Shown: positions 1 to 10,742, counted from the first letter of the stretch. The stretch: 64,000 nucleotides of DNA from Antedon mediterranea (GCF_964355755.1 NC_092672.1:35460501-35524500), one strand, 5' to 3'. Numbers and translations: made by a program. The notes: generated by a model not told the origin, from the sequence alone.

Positions 1-764
1 AGTATTATAATTATATTAATCAAAATTATAATGAAATAACATAACTTTACTGATCAAATAATTTGATTATTTGTAAAACCATCAATATCATAATTTGGAC
101 AACTTTGCATTTATTTGTTAACTAATACGTTTATTATGTTGACCTTTGACCTTATGTCAACTGATGAAATTGACCTTATGTCAACTGATGAAATGATGTA
201 TTCGCTCTTTTACATTGCGTATGATTGATTAACAGGATGAGAAAACATCCAATTTTTATTAAATATAAGTTTTTATTTGGTTTTATAGGTACGTTCTATG
301 ATTGGTCAATATTGACATTTGACCCTTAATTACAAAGAATTTTTTTTTCATAAGGTGATTGAATAGACACTTATAATACACATATAAAGAAACAAACATA
401 ATCATAAAAATGTAATAAAAGACCAAATTGTGCTTCAATAAATTTGTTAGATAGATGGTACCTAGATGGTTCTCGAATACACAGTAATTTCAGCGTAACA
501 AAACTGGCGATTTCAAATGTACGTACCGCAGGACTACAATACATTGTCGTTTACAGAAACGAATAAACAGACACGATGATTTATGTAGTCAACTAAAATT
601 AGCACCCTGGGAATTACTTCCGAAGGAGAAACTTATCACAAAATGAGTCCAAATTTTTGGTTTGGACTCATTTAAAGAAACCCAATTTGTGTTTTGTATG
701 TAACATTAGGGTTGAGGGATGGGAAAGCGGATAGGTACAAAGAGGAACAATTTTTAAATATATT
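1..764. other. AT-rich intergenic stretch, no gene seen
   Basis: No coding signal is visible. Two small structures are present: an exact 24-bp tandem duplication at 147-194, and a 13-bp-stem hairpin at 641-673 whose arms start AAATGAGTCC and end GGACTCATTT. Confidence 0.6.
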
Positions 765-1745
765 CTTTATCCACTCAGTAACGAAATATTTTGTTCATGT
801 TTTATAGGCCTATAAGTAATATACCTCCAAATACAGTAAAACATTTGCGATTTAATACTTTGTTAAAACTGTCACTGTCATAATCGATTGAAATATTAAA
901 GTACATTTCACGATACACCACTACGACGTTTATATTATTGGTAATCATTAATTAATACAAACGTTGAGAAGGAACTGTCAGTATAAAGTTTATTTGTATA
1001 TATAATAATGTGTTTATATATCTAACAGTAGAGCCTATCCACAATCTCAGTAATAAAGTTTATTTGTAGGCCTATATATTTTTATACTACATCTAACAGT
1101 ACGAACATTCACAGTAAGAAATGTTCGATTCAAATGAGGACCAAAAATAGTTAATAGGTATTTACAGTATTGTCAAAGTATTGCAAGTTTATTCTCAAAG
1201 GGCCCATATATTTACCTACCGTATGTGTTAAACCAAGGGCTCATAAATCTACCTACTTGTGTTAAACCAAACTCTAGAGATTGGGATGTTCCATTCATCG
1301 CAAATCAATACATTTGTATAATCGTATATTAAATCTATCAAAATAGTATTTTTTTAATAAAATCGGCCTGTCTTCAACATTATGATGCTGTACTCTAGCT
1401 GTTCAACCAGTTTCAGCTATTAAAAACAATCATCGTAGGAGGAGATAGGAAAATGCGAAGCCTCCTCGCATTTTTGTGGCGGGTATTTTTCAAGATGGAC
1501 ATCCATTAGACAGTGTATACAACGATCGGAAAACACCCCTATTTGGGGCAAATCGTTGAACCTAAATTCGTTTTAATCGTCAATAACTAATTATCTAACT
1601 TAATTTAATTAGTAAACAGGCTTACATCAGGTGGTTAAAATCAGTACCGAAAGTACGAACCAACTTTATATACCATCGAGTAAAAATTCTAGAAGTAACG
1701 CGCGATTTACCGAATTTTGCCCTTACGTAAATTTATATATAGATA
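765..1745 (+). repeat. Dispersed repeat, copy 1
   Basis: About 950 bp shared, with small indels, with 19015-19765 on the same strand, and in part with 22415-22750 on the opposite strand. Landmarks common to the copies include the cttagtaacgaaatat segment, the ggcctgtcttcaacattatg segment, and the tail ending in ttacgtaaatttatata. It holds no ORF of note. Since the 19-kb copy ends exactly where a Harbinger Myb-like gene ends, it may be the non-coding part of a PIF/Harbinger element; that is inference. Confidence 0.75.
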
Positions 1746-1933
1746 CATATACATAATACATTGTTGTAATTGGTCAATTTTGAACTTTGACCCCTTATAT
1801 CTCGAAAACGCTTCCTATCCTGATCGATTACCTTCCATATTTGTAATCTACGGAAAATTCTGGTCTAGAAAAGTTGGATGGCAATTTGTCCCCTTTCGGG
1901 TGGTGGTGAATCCCCCCTCCTGCCACCGGACTA

Positions 1934-2223
1934 CTAGTATTAAATGTTAATAAAATCATTGTAATACACTGGTACGTGTGCCGATAACAACCTAGTATTA
2001 AATGTTAATAAAATCATTGTAATACACTGGTACGTGGGCCGATAACAACCTAGTATTAAATGTTAATAAAATCATTGTATTACACTGGTACGTGGGCCGA
2101 TAACAACCTAGTATTAAATGTTAATAAAATCATTGTAATACAGTGGTACGTGTGCCGATAACAACCTAGTATTAAATGTTAATAAAATCATTGTAATACA
2201 CCGGTGTGTCGATACAACTTGAT
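1934..2223 (+). repeat. 58-bp tandem repeat derived from a LINE reverse-transcriptase segment
   Basis: Five head-to-tail copies of a 58-bp unit start at 1934, 1992, 2050, 2108 and 2166. A shortened sixth copy runs into a LINE 3' end. The unit matches a single-copy stretch of the LINE-A reverse-transcriptase domain at about 37165-37222 and 49206-49257, which encodes the segment around VIHWC and LNVNKTK. A piece of retrotransposon coding sequence has therefore become a short satellite. Confidence 0.92.
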
Positions 2224-3235
2224 ATTAAATGTTAATAAAACAAAGGAAATCATTGTCTATTTCAGGAAAAATAAACCAAATATAATTCCATTGTTAGTTA
2301 ATTAATTCTCAAGTTGAGATTGTAGATATAATTTTAAGTTTCTTGGTGTGGTGATTACCAGCGATCTAAAATGACATGATCACATAACCAAGTGTCAAAC
2401 AAGCCCAATAATGCCTTTAGTTTTTGCGTAGACTGTAATATTTTGAGAGTTAACGTACCTTTACATTTTGTCACTTTTTGTACAAGTCGGTTACTGAAAG
2501 TTTACTCACCTTTAGTTTTATTGTGTGATTTACCGGAGCCACAAGTAAAGCTAAGTCAGGTCTACAACGTATCGTTAAAGATCTATTGTCCTCTTGAAAA
2601 AATAATTCTTAACAATTTTTTTTTAATATGCCATTTTGATGGCACCTAATAGTATATCCACTTTGACCAAAAATTGGATCGAAAAAATGTATTTACCTAA
2701 AAAAACTGTAATTTAAAGCAACAAAATACTCAAATTGGCTGCCAACCAATGGGTTTTTGGTTGAATTTAACCATTTGTTTTTGTCATTTTATAACTGAAA
2801 ACATTAATTTTTTTCCGGTGTTTTTTCTATGGAAGTGATTAACTTCAATGAAACTACAAAATAATCTATTCAAAGTCTGATTTTATTCTTCTTTATTTTT
2901 CAAGTTTTTGGGGACAATACGTCTTTAAGTTATGCATCACGTATCATTGGAACTGAGCAGTGTTCTATTGAATCCGTTTTTTAAAATCGATCAATTAAGA
3001 AAACACATTATGTATTACAAGATTGCACTCCATGCATAATGTATTTGAGGTGTTACGATCGGTAGACGTTACCGGGCCATCATCTCTCGTACAAATAGGT
3101 TTCGTAACATCTTTTATCTATCTAAATAGCACAGGACTGCCTATACACACAGATGCTGATAGTCACAGACTTTACAAAACTAGCATAGACTATACACACA
3201 GCTGCTGAATGAAAGTGTATACGGTGTAACCTTCC
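2224..3235 (+). mobile_element. LINE-A (CR1/L2-like non-LTR retrotransposon) 3' fragment, copy 1
   Basis: After the 58-bp satellite the sequence follows the LINE-A 3' coding end: a degraded KFLGVVITSDLK-type segment, the connection domain (read around SRIIGT and SIESVF), and the conserved tail resembling RYRSIRCRT-type LINE C-termini. Many stops and frameshifts are present. A TTAA-flanked MITE interrupts it at 2579-2924. It ends with part of the TATACACACAGCTGCTG tail repeats seen in other copies, just upstream of the 3' flank of gene 1. Assignment to the CR1/L2/Rex1 group is by motif recognition. Confidence 0.8.
2579..2924. mobile_element. TTAA-type MITE (piggyBac-like termini), copy 1
   Basis: A 346-bp insertion relative to the uninterrupted LINE-A copy at about 10830. 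It is flanked by TTAA at 2575-2578 and 2925-2928. Inverted ends read AGATCTATTGTCC and, reverse-complemented, AGACGTATTGTCC. It has no coding capacity. TTAA target duplication is typical of piggyBac and Kolobok; which of these supplied the transposase is not decided here. Confidence 0.85.
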
Positions 3236-3635
3236 AAACAATGTAAAATAAAAACACTCGTTTCTTCATTTGCATTTTATTGCTCGTTTTAAATCGATAT
3301 TTTACATAAATAATTAAATTGATTGTTCATTCAAAAATTAGATGATTAAATCAAAGTTGGTTAGCAATTGTTTTTTTCTTATTTTAGACCTATATATTTA
3401 TATATTTCATTCGGTGTTTGTCTCTTTATGTTTTGTTTATAGTATTGTTCAGCCGTCTTTTGGCTGATCAGAGTCTTCCATCACAAATATTTACATTTTT
3501 CTATTTGATTTCCTATAGGCCTATTTATTTTATACAGTATTGTCATCTACTTTTTATATTGTATCACAATTCACTTTTATGTATTTTAAGAAATCAGACT
3601 ATAGTCCCACACAATTTTCCTAACAATCTTTAGGT
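3236..3635 (-). other. Conserved 3' flank / 3' UTR of gene 1 with poly(A) signal
   Basis: This stretch is closely repeated downstream of gene 4 (about 39895-40307) and gene 5 (about 49480-49857), but not downstream of genes 2 and 3. On the minus strand an AATAAA lies at 3281-3276, about 355 bp after the stop codon. The shared flank shows that the duplication unit of genes 1, 4 and 5 extended past the coding exon. Confidence 0.7.
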
Positions 3636-6257
3636 CTATACAGCCGTAGTTTGAGTGGTTCTCTCGCGGACAGCCAAATATTCTTTAATGTCTTGCCGAA
3701 TGCATTTTTCAAGGATCGTTTTTTTACTCTCCTCTTCTGCCTTATTCCGTAGTATTACCTCAAAAAGTGGTACAATTCCAGCAATAAAAACCGCTGCATA
3801 TAGCTTCACTTGTTTTAACTGGTTGAAATTGTCAATGAACTTTAGCGTTGAGAAACCTACCCAAATTACTAGGCTCAGAATTAGAAGTTGCATGATTATA
3901 ATTAGAAGTTGAGTCTCTGGTGGTCTATACTTTGTTACAATGGTGTCAAAGAAAGTCTTTTCAATAGCAATTAAGCCTTCAGTATCTTGCCGGATTATCG
4001 GTAAAGATGGAATTTCTATAGTGATATCCGTTTGTATAGATACAGACGTATGACCTTCTGAAAGAGTATCTGTAGGTTGTTGGTTAAAAGCAGATTCTAC
4101 TGCAGTGCTATCTGATTGTACAGATACAGACGTATGACCTGCCGAAAGAGTATCTGTAGGTTGTGGATTAAAAGCAGATTCTGCTGCAGTGCTATCTGAT
4201 TGTACAGATATAGACGTATGACCTGCTGAAAGAGTATCTGTAGGTTGCGGGTTAAAAGAAGATTCTGATGCAGTGCTGTCTGATTGTACAGATACAGACG
4301 TATGACCTGCTGAAAGAGTATCAGTAGGTTGTGGGTTAAAAGCAGATTCTGCTGCAGGGCTATCTGATAATTGTGCATGGGTAGAAGTTTGATCTGAAAG
4401 AGTGTCGTAGTTATAATTAGTGGAAACTTCATTTCCAGCTAATAATGCCGTCCTTTCATCAGAATGTTCAATAATATTAAGTTCAAAGCAGTCCTCATCG
4501 TCCTTGTTTTTAAATTGTGGAAAAGAGGGCAGTTTATCACCAGAAACTTGCACCTTGTTATCTTTAATTAACTCATCAAATGCCGCAATCACTTGCTGAA
4601 GGAGAACCACATATCCTTTGTAATAACCGGTTATAATTGAAATGACGTAACCAATCACAATTAAAGTTATAACAGCAACGACCCCAGCGGTACCAGGGTT
4701 GACCAACAAACCGATGTAGAAGTACCAAATAATATCAAATATGTACCTAATGGTACATCCCCACTTTGTAGACAGAACAATGTTCACAGTAGCACTAATT
4801 GATATCACCCAAAACGGCGATAATAATGTCATCACAACTCCAGATAGTGTTTGGCCTACTGCCACTACTAGACATAAACGAACATAAAGATAAAATGTCG
4901 ATGTAGACATAACAACAGTAAAAATACCGTAGACTAATAAGAACGGTCCTACAAGAATATAAAACATAGTTTTACAGAGTAATCCTTTTTTGCTCAAACA
5001 CTTCCAGAACCAGTTTAACCCATCCTTCCAGTGGGAAATTGAAACAATCAATTTGATCCTTTCCTTCATTTCAAACGAAAGTTTGTGTAAACCACTGTAA
5101 TTATTTTCTGGAAGTTTCAATATCTTGAGAATGCAACGAACTTTCCAATTTGTTCTAATGTTGTGCAAATTAGAGTAATTATTCAAAAAACTAGTTTCAA
5201 ACCAAACTTGACACTTTAACCAGATTATCAACATAAAAATGCAAGCAAATATATAAAATGAATCAACAAAAATATTTGAATGCTGGCATATCATATTTAA
5301 AGGCTCCCAACACTTTGGTATGACTTCACTGTTCTTAAACGCTGCACGGCGACGGTGAAAATTATCGCTGTCCGAAACATGAGCAATGATGTAAGGTAGA
5401 TATGGTAGAAAACCAGCAAGTACCCATAAAATCAGCCAACGCAGAATAAAACTACATTTATGTTGATTTCCACTATAAAATATCAAGTGTTTAGTGCCTA
5501 TTGGTAGATCAGTCCGTAAGCTAAAATATTCTTTTCCATACTCATTCATTGGTTTTACGCGACACAAAAAGGAGACAAGGAACCAAATAAAGTAGAATGT
5601 GAATATGCTACTAAACCAGGAAAATGTGTTATACCAAGAATGTTTCATATTTTTACGAAGTTTAATTGAGCCATCGTCTGAATTTGTCCAGCATTCAAAG
5701 TACGTACTACTTTGAAGAAGTTGGTAATAACACCCTGGCGTTGTCGATATGCTGAAATTATAACGTGTAAGCTGTCGCTCAATGCAAACATCTTGTTTCA
5801 CATTGTCAATTTTTAGCTGCAGTAAAGAGTTTGCGATTATGTTTAATTTGTCTTCATTTTCAACATCAAAGAAACACTCTGGTACTGAGGTGATGTTTAA
5901 GGAGATGTGTTCTACACCAGGAGACAGAGTTCCAAGTGACAGGTGTTCAAAATCAAAAGGAAAAGTCGAAAGCAGTTCACCAATTTCCCCGACAGTCACA
6001 ACCCAGTGGTTGACATCAATCACTGTTGTATTGTCATAAAAACTTTTTCCAACAGAATCAGAAGCATCAACAAAAGATAACAACTTTACGTTGATAAAGA
6101 CAGCATCACCTTTTAAGAGTTCTTGCAAGACATCTGTGCCATCCATCTCTAGTAGACAGGTAGTGTTATCGAACTGGATCCTTGCAGAGATGTCTCTGGA
6201 TGACGTCACAATGAACATGGTTGCCAGAAGAAGTAAGATGCTCCGAAAACGTGTCAT
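3636..6257 (-). CDS. Gene 1: large polytopic membrane protein, unrecognised family
   Basis: 873 residues in one exon. I do not recognise the family. The start is the ATG at 6257 (MTRFRS). An in-frame ATG 13 codons upstream lies across the splice acceptor (CAG at 6285-6283), so it is intronic. Visible layout: signal peptide about 1-20; ectodomain about 21-205 with N-glycosylation sequons at N31, N75, N121 and N167 and several cysteines; hydrophobic segments near 210-232, 270-292, 330-350, 430-450, 451-470, 473-495, 503-520 and 522-545; hydrophilic region 550-780 with four 28-residue Ser/Thr-rich repeats; membrane segments 784-805 and 818-838; tail ending TTAV. An acidic dileucine-like ERTALL near 601 and the TTAV PDZ-ligand-like end both imply that this region and the C-terminus are cytosolic. 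The frame is fully open. Compared with genes 3 and 4, the membrane core is divergent, but the last ~55 residues nearly match gene 4. A receptor, channel or transporter are all possible. Confidence 0.85.
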   Translation of the reverse strand: MTRFRSILLLLATMFIVTSSRDISARIQFDNTTCLLEMDGTDVLQELLKGDAVFINVKLLSFVDASDSVGKSFYDNTTVIDVNHWVVTVGEIGELLSTFPFDFEHLSLGTLSPGVEHISLNITSVPECFFDVENEDKLNIIANSLLQLKIDNVKQDVCIERQLTRYNFSISTTPGCYYQLLQSSTYFECWTNSDDGSIKLRKNMKHSWYNTFSWFSSIFTFYFIWFLVSFLCRVKPMNEYGKEYFSLRTDLPIGTKHLIFYSGNQHKCSFILRWLILWVLAGFLPYLPYIIAHVSDSDNFHRRRAAFKNSEVIPKCWEPLNMICQHSNIFVDSFYIFACIFMLIIWLKCQVWFETSFLNNYSNLHNIRTNWKVRCILKILKLPENNYSGLHKLSFEMKERIKLIVSISHWKDGLNWFWKCLSKKGLLCKTMFYILVGPFLLVYGIFTVVMSTSTFYLYVRLCLVVAVGQTLSGVVMTLLSPFWVISISATVNIVLSTKWGCTIRYIFDIIWYFYIGLLVNPGTAGVVAVITLIVIGYVISIITGYYKGYVVLLQQVIAAFDELIKDNKVQVSGDKLPSFPQFKNKDDEDCFELNIIEHSDERTALLAGNEVSTNYNYDTLSDQTSTHAQLSDSPAAESAFNPQPTDTLSAGHTSVSVQSDSTASESSFNPQPTDTLSAGHTSISVQSDSTAAESAFNPQPTDTLSAGHTSVSVQSDSTAVESAFNQQPTDTLSEGHTSVSIQTDITIEIPSLPIIRQDTEGLIAIEKTFFDTIVTKYRPPETQLLIIIMQLLILSLVIWVGFSTLKFIDNFNQLKQVKLYAAVFIAGIVPLFEVILRNKAEEESKKTILEKCIRQDIKEYLAVRERTTQTTAV
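4026..4361 (-). repeat. 84-bp coding minisatellite in gene 1
   Basis: Four in-frame copies of an 84-bp unit encode about 28 residues each, with the core DSTAAESAFNPQPTDTLSAG. The copies differ by a few substitutions. Gene 2 has six copies, gene 5 about one and a half, and genes 3 and 4 only traces. Confidence 0.95.
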
Positions 6258-6282
6258 GGTTTGAGGAGTAAAGATAATGACT
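6258..6282 (-). other. Gene 1: 5' end of coding exon
   Basis: On the minus strand TTATTTTCAG precedes the exon, followed by 25 nt of 5' UTR to the start codon. The same acceptor and spacing recur before all five paralogues, which fixes the true initiator Met. Confidence 0.85.
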
Positions 6283-7215
6283 CTGAAAATAATCAAATTA
6301 ATGTACCTACACTTTGTGGATGAAGTTTTTTGGTATGCTACTATTGTATGTATTTATTCATGAGTCGCGTAGCTTGTCCACATAGGGGTAATTTGTGTGT
6401 TCCTCTTTAATTTAACAGGATTTTTGCCAAATAAACCATACCTTACATTACTGTACTTTACACCCCCGTATGCATTCAAGCTAATCACCTATACTAATAC
6501 CCTATACGATTAGTATATTTAGGCCATAATAAAGATGTCAATCAAGAGAACATGTCAACTTATATTGAAGTTGAAATGTCGTAATTTTTACATTTATTGG
6601 TACACAAAATAACTGAAAGAGCATTTATTTTTATAGGATACTCAGACGCCATTTTCAACAAAGCTCATGTGAAACCTGTTCCGGAAAATGGTTTCTACAG
6701 TACAAAATTAAATTGTATAATAGCAAAATATTATATTCAATACAATACTGTAACTTACAGTATTGTATGTAAGGCACATTAACATGAATTTATTTTGTGA
6801 ATATCCAAGCAAAGGTATAGATGCGATTGGAATAACTTACCAGTGACGACGAATAAGTGATCAAAACGAAATGATTACCAACAGTGACACTATTAGAAGT
6901 TGGTAAGAAGCAGCAAAGCAGAAGTTTATTTTATGTAATTTGAATAGTATTACAGTAATAGTCGGCCTGACTTGCACTAAAAAAAACGGAGGAATATAAA
7001 TACAAATGATCAAATGTCGATGAGAGAAATAAATATAATTTTAATATGAAACGATATATTAAAATGATACATTGGTGGTTATTAATTTCGAAATTGTAAA
7101 ACGGTTTTGAATTGGCCTCAATTGAATATAAACAATTTCCTTGTACATTCGACCGACGTGCATGGATACTAGCTGTATGTACAAATCAAAATTGATTAAC
7201 TAAAGACTTATATTA
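6283..7215 (-). promoter_or_regulatory. Gene 1: 5' cassette (non-coding exon 1, UTR intron, promoter)
   Basis: On the minus strand a perfect donor GTAAGT sits at 6840-6835, giving a 558-bp intron to the acceptor at 6283. Exon 1 ends at 6841 (CACTG|GTAAGT). Upstream lies a block conserved before every paralogue: CTAATAGTGTCACTG, an ATTCAAATTACATAA word, AGTGCAAGTCAGG, and an AT-rich TATA-like TATTTATATTCCTCCG. The transcription start cannot be fixed from sequence; it probably lies between 6870 and 6990. Confidence 0.75.
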
Positions 7216-7315
7216 ACTAAGTAACATTTTGTTTTAGTAGTATTTACAAAATAAGTTAAGATATGGGTAAAAAGATGTCATAATCTCTCATTAACTAGAG
7301 GAAACAATTTAGTAT

Positions 7316-7790
7316 ACCTTTGACCTTTGACCTTTGATTATGTAATGTGTTTTATTATTATTTTTCATGTTATTTTGTTTAATAGCAAATTTAATTGTTG
7401 TTCTTCTTATGTTCCATTTTGTCATTTCCCAAATAGTGTTAGGGTTATTTTCTGCACATTCTATCTTGGTGTTCTTTATTGTTTCTATAATATCCTTTAC
7501 GTAGTTGGGATACTGTAATAAACTAGTGTTCAGCTTTATTAGGTCCGTAAATGTTTGCAATAGTAAATAATTGTTCATTAATTGCAATGATTATTCTACC
7601 ATTGTCATCCTGATAAACATTATCGAATTCGTATGTGGCATACCGTTTAAAACGTACACATACTCCGGCAGAATTGGATGTGCCATTACTGAATAATATG
7701 TTAGTGCCTCCATTCTATTCGCCACTGTTTTCTAATTCGATTGTGCAGTGTGTTTCTTGTAACAAATAAATGGAAATGGCTGATCCTGTA
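7316..7790 (-). mobile_element. L1/Tx1-type LINE endonuclease fragment
   Basis: Read on the minus strand, a degraded ORF gives an LLQETH endonuclease motif near 7765-7748, then GRIIIAINEQ and TIANIYGPN near 7600-7550, and after a frameshift a TIWEMTKW segment. These are typical of the APE endonuclease and linker of L1/Tx1 elements. It lies between two copies of the gene 1 promoter block, so its insertion or a duplication around it separated them. Confidence 0.7.
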
Positions 7791-7924
7791 ACCAATTAAA
7801 AACCGTCCGACGCTTAAACGAGTTCCTTAGGCCCAACATTCAAACTACATACTTCTACGTTTGCCATATGGTAGTATGGTGGAAGTTGTAACAACGTACT
7901 GATTTAAGGTTAATATTCAAGAAG

Positions 7925-8190
7925 GCCAATTATTATTAGTATTATGTAATTTGAATAGTATTACAGTATAGTCGGTCTGACTTGCACTAAAAAAACGGAG
8001 GAATATAAATACAAATGGTAAAATGTCGATGAGAGAAATAAAAATAATTTTAACATGAAACGATATGGTTATCAATTTCGAAATTGTAAAACAGTTTTGA
8101 ATTTCCTTGTAAACTGTAGCCTACATTCAACCGACGTGCATGGATACTCGCTGTACAAAATTGAATAACTACAGACCTTACAGGGGTGAT
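7925..8190 (-). promoter_or_regulatory. Orphan partial promoter cassette
   Basis: This repeats the distal part of the gene 1 cassette at about 6935-7200: the ATGTAATTTGAATAGTATTACAG word, the ACTTGCACTAAAAAAACGG box, the GAGAGAAATA segment, and the CGACGTGCATGGATACT tail. It has no exon 1 donor and no adjacent coding exon. It probably arose by local duplication; an alternative upstream promoter of gene 1 is possible. Confidence 0.7.
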
Positions 8191-8353
8191 CTCTCCACAT
8201 GCTCTAAATTTACCTTGTTAAAATACGAGTACGTTTTGAAATCGTCCACAAGATTCGTACTAGTGTTCAACCTATTTCACTCACTTGTGATCTAATTTAT
8301 CAAATATATTTTAAAGACTATTGTATGTCAACAACTCTAGGCCTACCACTTGA

Positions 8354-8660
8354 TTGAATTTGCCTTTTATGCGATCGCAACCTACCCTATCGCAACCTTT
8401 ACAAAACAAAACAATACGCCTGAGGATGATCAAAGCATATATTGATCGACACGTCGAGAAACTCAACAAACTTTATAACAACAATACACACTTTATCGTC
8501 GCGCAAGTGAACACATTATTATGCAAATTACTTTGGGGACGGAAGAAGGGATTGAAGTAAATTGAAACCCGCAATAACCTATGAACGTTCTTCGAACAAC
8601 ATCACACTATTTTCTATGAATTGTCAGTCAGTTAAAAATAAAGCATCTCAATAAAGAAAT
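8354..8660 (+). mobile_element. LINE-A 5' coding fragment
   Basis: Corresponds to 34462-34790. Both carry a short reading frame with a HIIMQITLGTEEG segment, followed after a frameshift by an NCQSVKNKAS segment, the usual opening of CR1/L2-like endonuclease domains. It is broken by stops and is cut off after the AAATAAAGCATCT word. Confidence 0.65.
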
Positions 8661-8699
8661 CGGGCGGTGGTCTCGCACGCCACCCAGTGAACGTCTTTG

Positions 8700-8925
8700 T
8701 AACTGCGGCAAAGTGCACCTGAAAGGCGTGTCTAGGGGGACATTGCTTTCTCCAAATTAGGAGCAAGTTTCTGGAACCCTCTGCCAATAGACTTAAGGGA
8801 ACTGAAATCGATAGATCTATTTAAGAAAGGCCTTAAAACTTACTTGTTTCCTATGCATTAGAATGTGAAGCGCCTTGATCAATTTAGAAAGGCGCTATAC
8901 AAATTGTTTTATTATTATTTAACGG
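8700..8925 (+). mobile_element. LINE-B 3' end with ATT-rich tail
   Basis: Encodes a degraded C-terminal LINE motif (ASFWNPLPIDLRELKS then LFKKGLKTYLF), followed by the 3'-UTR word AAGGCGCTATACAAAT and an ATT-rich tail, as in many CR1/L2-like elements and their SINE tails. The same end joined to the same LINE-A piece recurs at 48650-48780, so the junction was duplicated as a unit. Confidence 0.75.
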
Positions 8926-9596
8926 GTGGTAGCCAAACATTTAAATTCTTATGTCTGAGCATCATCTACATGAACCGTTTCAATCTGCATATAAAACATG
9001 TCATAGCACCGAAACAGCATTACTTAACCTTGAGGTCCACAATGACATCTTATTGGCAATTCAATACAGTGGTTCCACATAGACTGTTTGGCAAGATGGG
9101 CAAACTGGGAGTATCACTGCCGATATATAGGTGGGTGTTGGACTTCCTTAGTAATAGATCACAATACGTTAAGCTGAGTAATTTAATGTCTCCCTTTGTT
9201 TTCTATTTATACTTAATTTATGATTTTGTTATGACAATTGTCGCACGGTTTTTGCCGATGATACTACAATCGCGGGGCTTATAACAAATAATGATGAAGT
9301 AGAGTGCCTAACTCAGGTCAATAATGTAATACACTGGTGTGTTGGTAACAACCTAATATTAAATGTTAATAAAACAAAGGAAAATTTCAGGGAAAAAAAA
9401 TAAACCAAATAAAATTCCATTGTATATTAATAATTCAAGTTGAGATTGTAGATAATTTTAAGTTTCTTGGCGTGGTGATTACCAGTGATCTAAAATGGCA
9501 TGATCACATAACCAAGTGTATCAAAGAAGTCCAACAATGCCTTTACTTTTTGTGTGGACTGAAATCTTTTTAAACATTTCATTATCACTTTTTAGG
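8926..9596 (+). mobile_element. LINE-A reverse-transcriptase fragment
   Basis: Matches 36760-37330 and 48775-49300. A reading frame around RLFGKMGKLGVSLPIYRW and WVLDFLSNRSQYV belongs to the RT palm. The following ADDT motif is present only with frameshifts near 9245-9275. A 3' connection segment ends at the insertion beginning at about 9597. Confidence 0.75.
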
Positions 9597-9972
9597 ACTT
9601 ACTCATTTTCTCCATCTGGACACTATTGGGTAGAAAGTCCGATTTTTAAAGTACAACTCCTCCCTTATTAGTTGTAGTATTGAGCTGGGATTTGGCATGA
9701 ATATACTACAGGGACATGTCCTCAAATCTATAGAGCCGGATTTTTAAATTTCAAACCGGATGCAGCCATATGACGTCTCGAAGATGGTACCATATAGCCG
9801 TATTTGGTAGGTTATTGATGTGTATGTGACGTCACATCCCGTCTTATGACGTCATTACAGCTTCATTTTCTGTACCCCGAGTATCGCACATTCGTGCTTT
9901 TTTGTTAATTAATTTGTTTAATTAAGAAGCCACAATGTGTGACACACACCACAGCGTTATGTAGTTATATGC

Positions 9973-10038
9973 GGCTTCTTGACGTAGTGGTTATCACGTT
10001 TGCTTAACACGCAGAAGGTTCGAGCCCGGGCGAAACCT
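9973..10038 (+). pseudogene. tRNA-Val(AAC)-like pseudogene
   Basis: Has the B-box-like GTTCGAGCCC and an anticodon arm with loop TTAACAC (anticodon AAC). The 5' strand of the T stem is lost by a 7-nt deletion relative to the copy at 10252, and the acceptor stem does not pair. A T run follows. Confidence 0.7.
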
Positions 10039-10251
10039 TTTTTTAAAACGTTATGGTGAAAAGTACTGTATACGCAATATGATAATTATACACAGTATAT
10101 CTTATTTTTATTATTTTTTTAAATACTTATTTTGTGTAATCGGTAATTATCACTTTTACACATGTTTATTTTGCTTTGTGCTTATTACCATATTTATTTG
10201 TAATTTAAATGGATTAAAAAACTTTCTGTAACCCACATTTTTAGTGCAAGA

Positions 10252-10324
10252 GGTTTCGTAGTGTAGTGGTTATCAAGTCTGCATAACACGCAGAAGGTCC
10301 CCGGTTCGAGCCCTGGCGAAACCT
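10252..10324 (+). tRNA. tRNA-Val(AAC)-like sequence
   Basis: 73 nt. The acceptor stem GGTTTCG/CGAAACC pairs perfectly. The anticodon stem TCTGC/GCAGA encloses ATAACAC with U33 and anticodon AAC. The T arm has GGTTCGAGCC with one C-T mismatch in the stem, and the D arm has GTGTAGTGGTTATCA with one weak pair. TTTTT at 10326-10330 is a Pol III terminator. The mismatches and its place in a mobile insertion suggest a SINE head or pseudogene rather than a working tRNA gene. Confidence 0.6.
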
Positions 10325-10742
10325 ATTTTTCTTTAACTTTATGGTGAAATATACTGTATACGTAATATGATATAGAGTATATCTCGTTTTATTACTCGGG
10401 GTACCTGAGTCTAGGACTCTCTCATCTTTTCCTCTTCTTCTTCCATCCGGACACTATTGAGCAAAAAGTGCGATTTATAAAGTACTACTCCTCCCGCCCT
10501 TATTCGTTGTAGTATTGAGCTCGGATTTAGCATGAATATACTACAGGGACATGTCCTCAAAGCTATAGAGCCGGAATGTTTAATTTCATACCGGATGCAG
10601 CCATATCACGTCTCGAAGATGGTACCGTATAGCCGTATTTGGTAGCGCGGTTATTGATGTGTATGTGACGTTACATCCGGTCTTATGACGTCATTACAGC
10701 TTCTTTCGCTGTACCCCGAGTATTGCACATTCGTGCTTCTTT

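Larger units (their letters stand above)
9597..10742. mobile_element. Insertion with ~310-bp direct terminal repeats around tRNA-like sequences
   Basis: Two direct repeats, 9597-9903 and about 10425-10742, share a CCGGACACTATTG-like start, GAATATACTACAGGGACATG, and the end TGTACCCCGAGTAT...CATTCGTGCTT. They flank about 520 bp holding two tRNA-Val-like copies with related 3' flanks. The whole block interrupts LINE-A, whose sequence resumes at 10742 (ACAAGTCGGTCATTG). The form resembles a miniature LTR element (TRIM) or a partly duplicated tRNA-derived SINE. No primer-binding site was identified. Confidence 0.6.

Noticed and set aside
6258-6296. Upstream Met (MIIFRV) as the start of gene 1 and likewise of genes 4 and 5
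   Set aside because: That ATG lies across the TTATTTTCAG splice acceptor, so it is intronic. Genes 2 and 3 lack it, and the next Met begins a good signal peptide.
10252-10324. A working tRNA-Val gene
   Set aside because: T-stem and D-stem mismatches and its place in a duplicated mobile insertion favour a tRNA-derived repeat, so the call was kept at moderate confidence.
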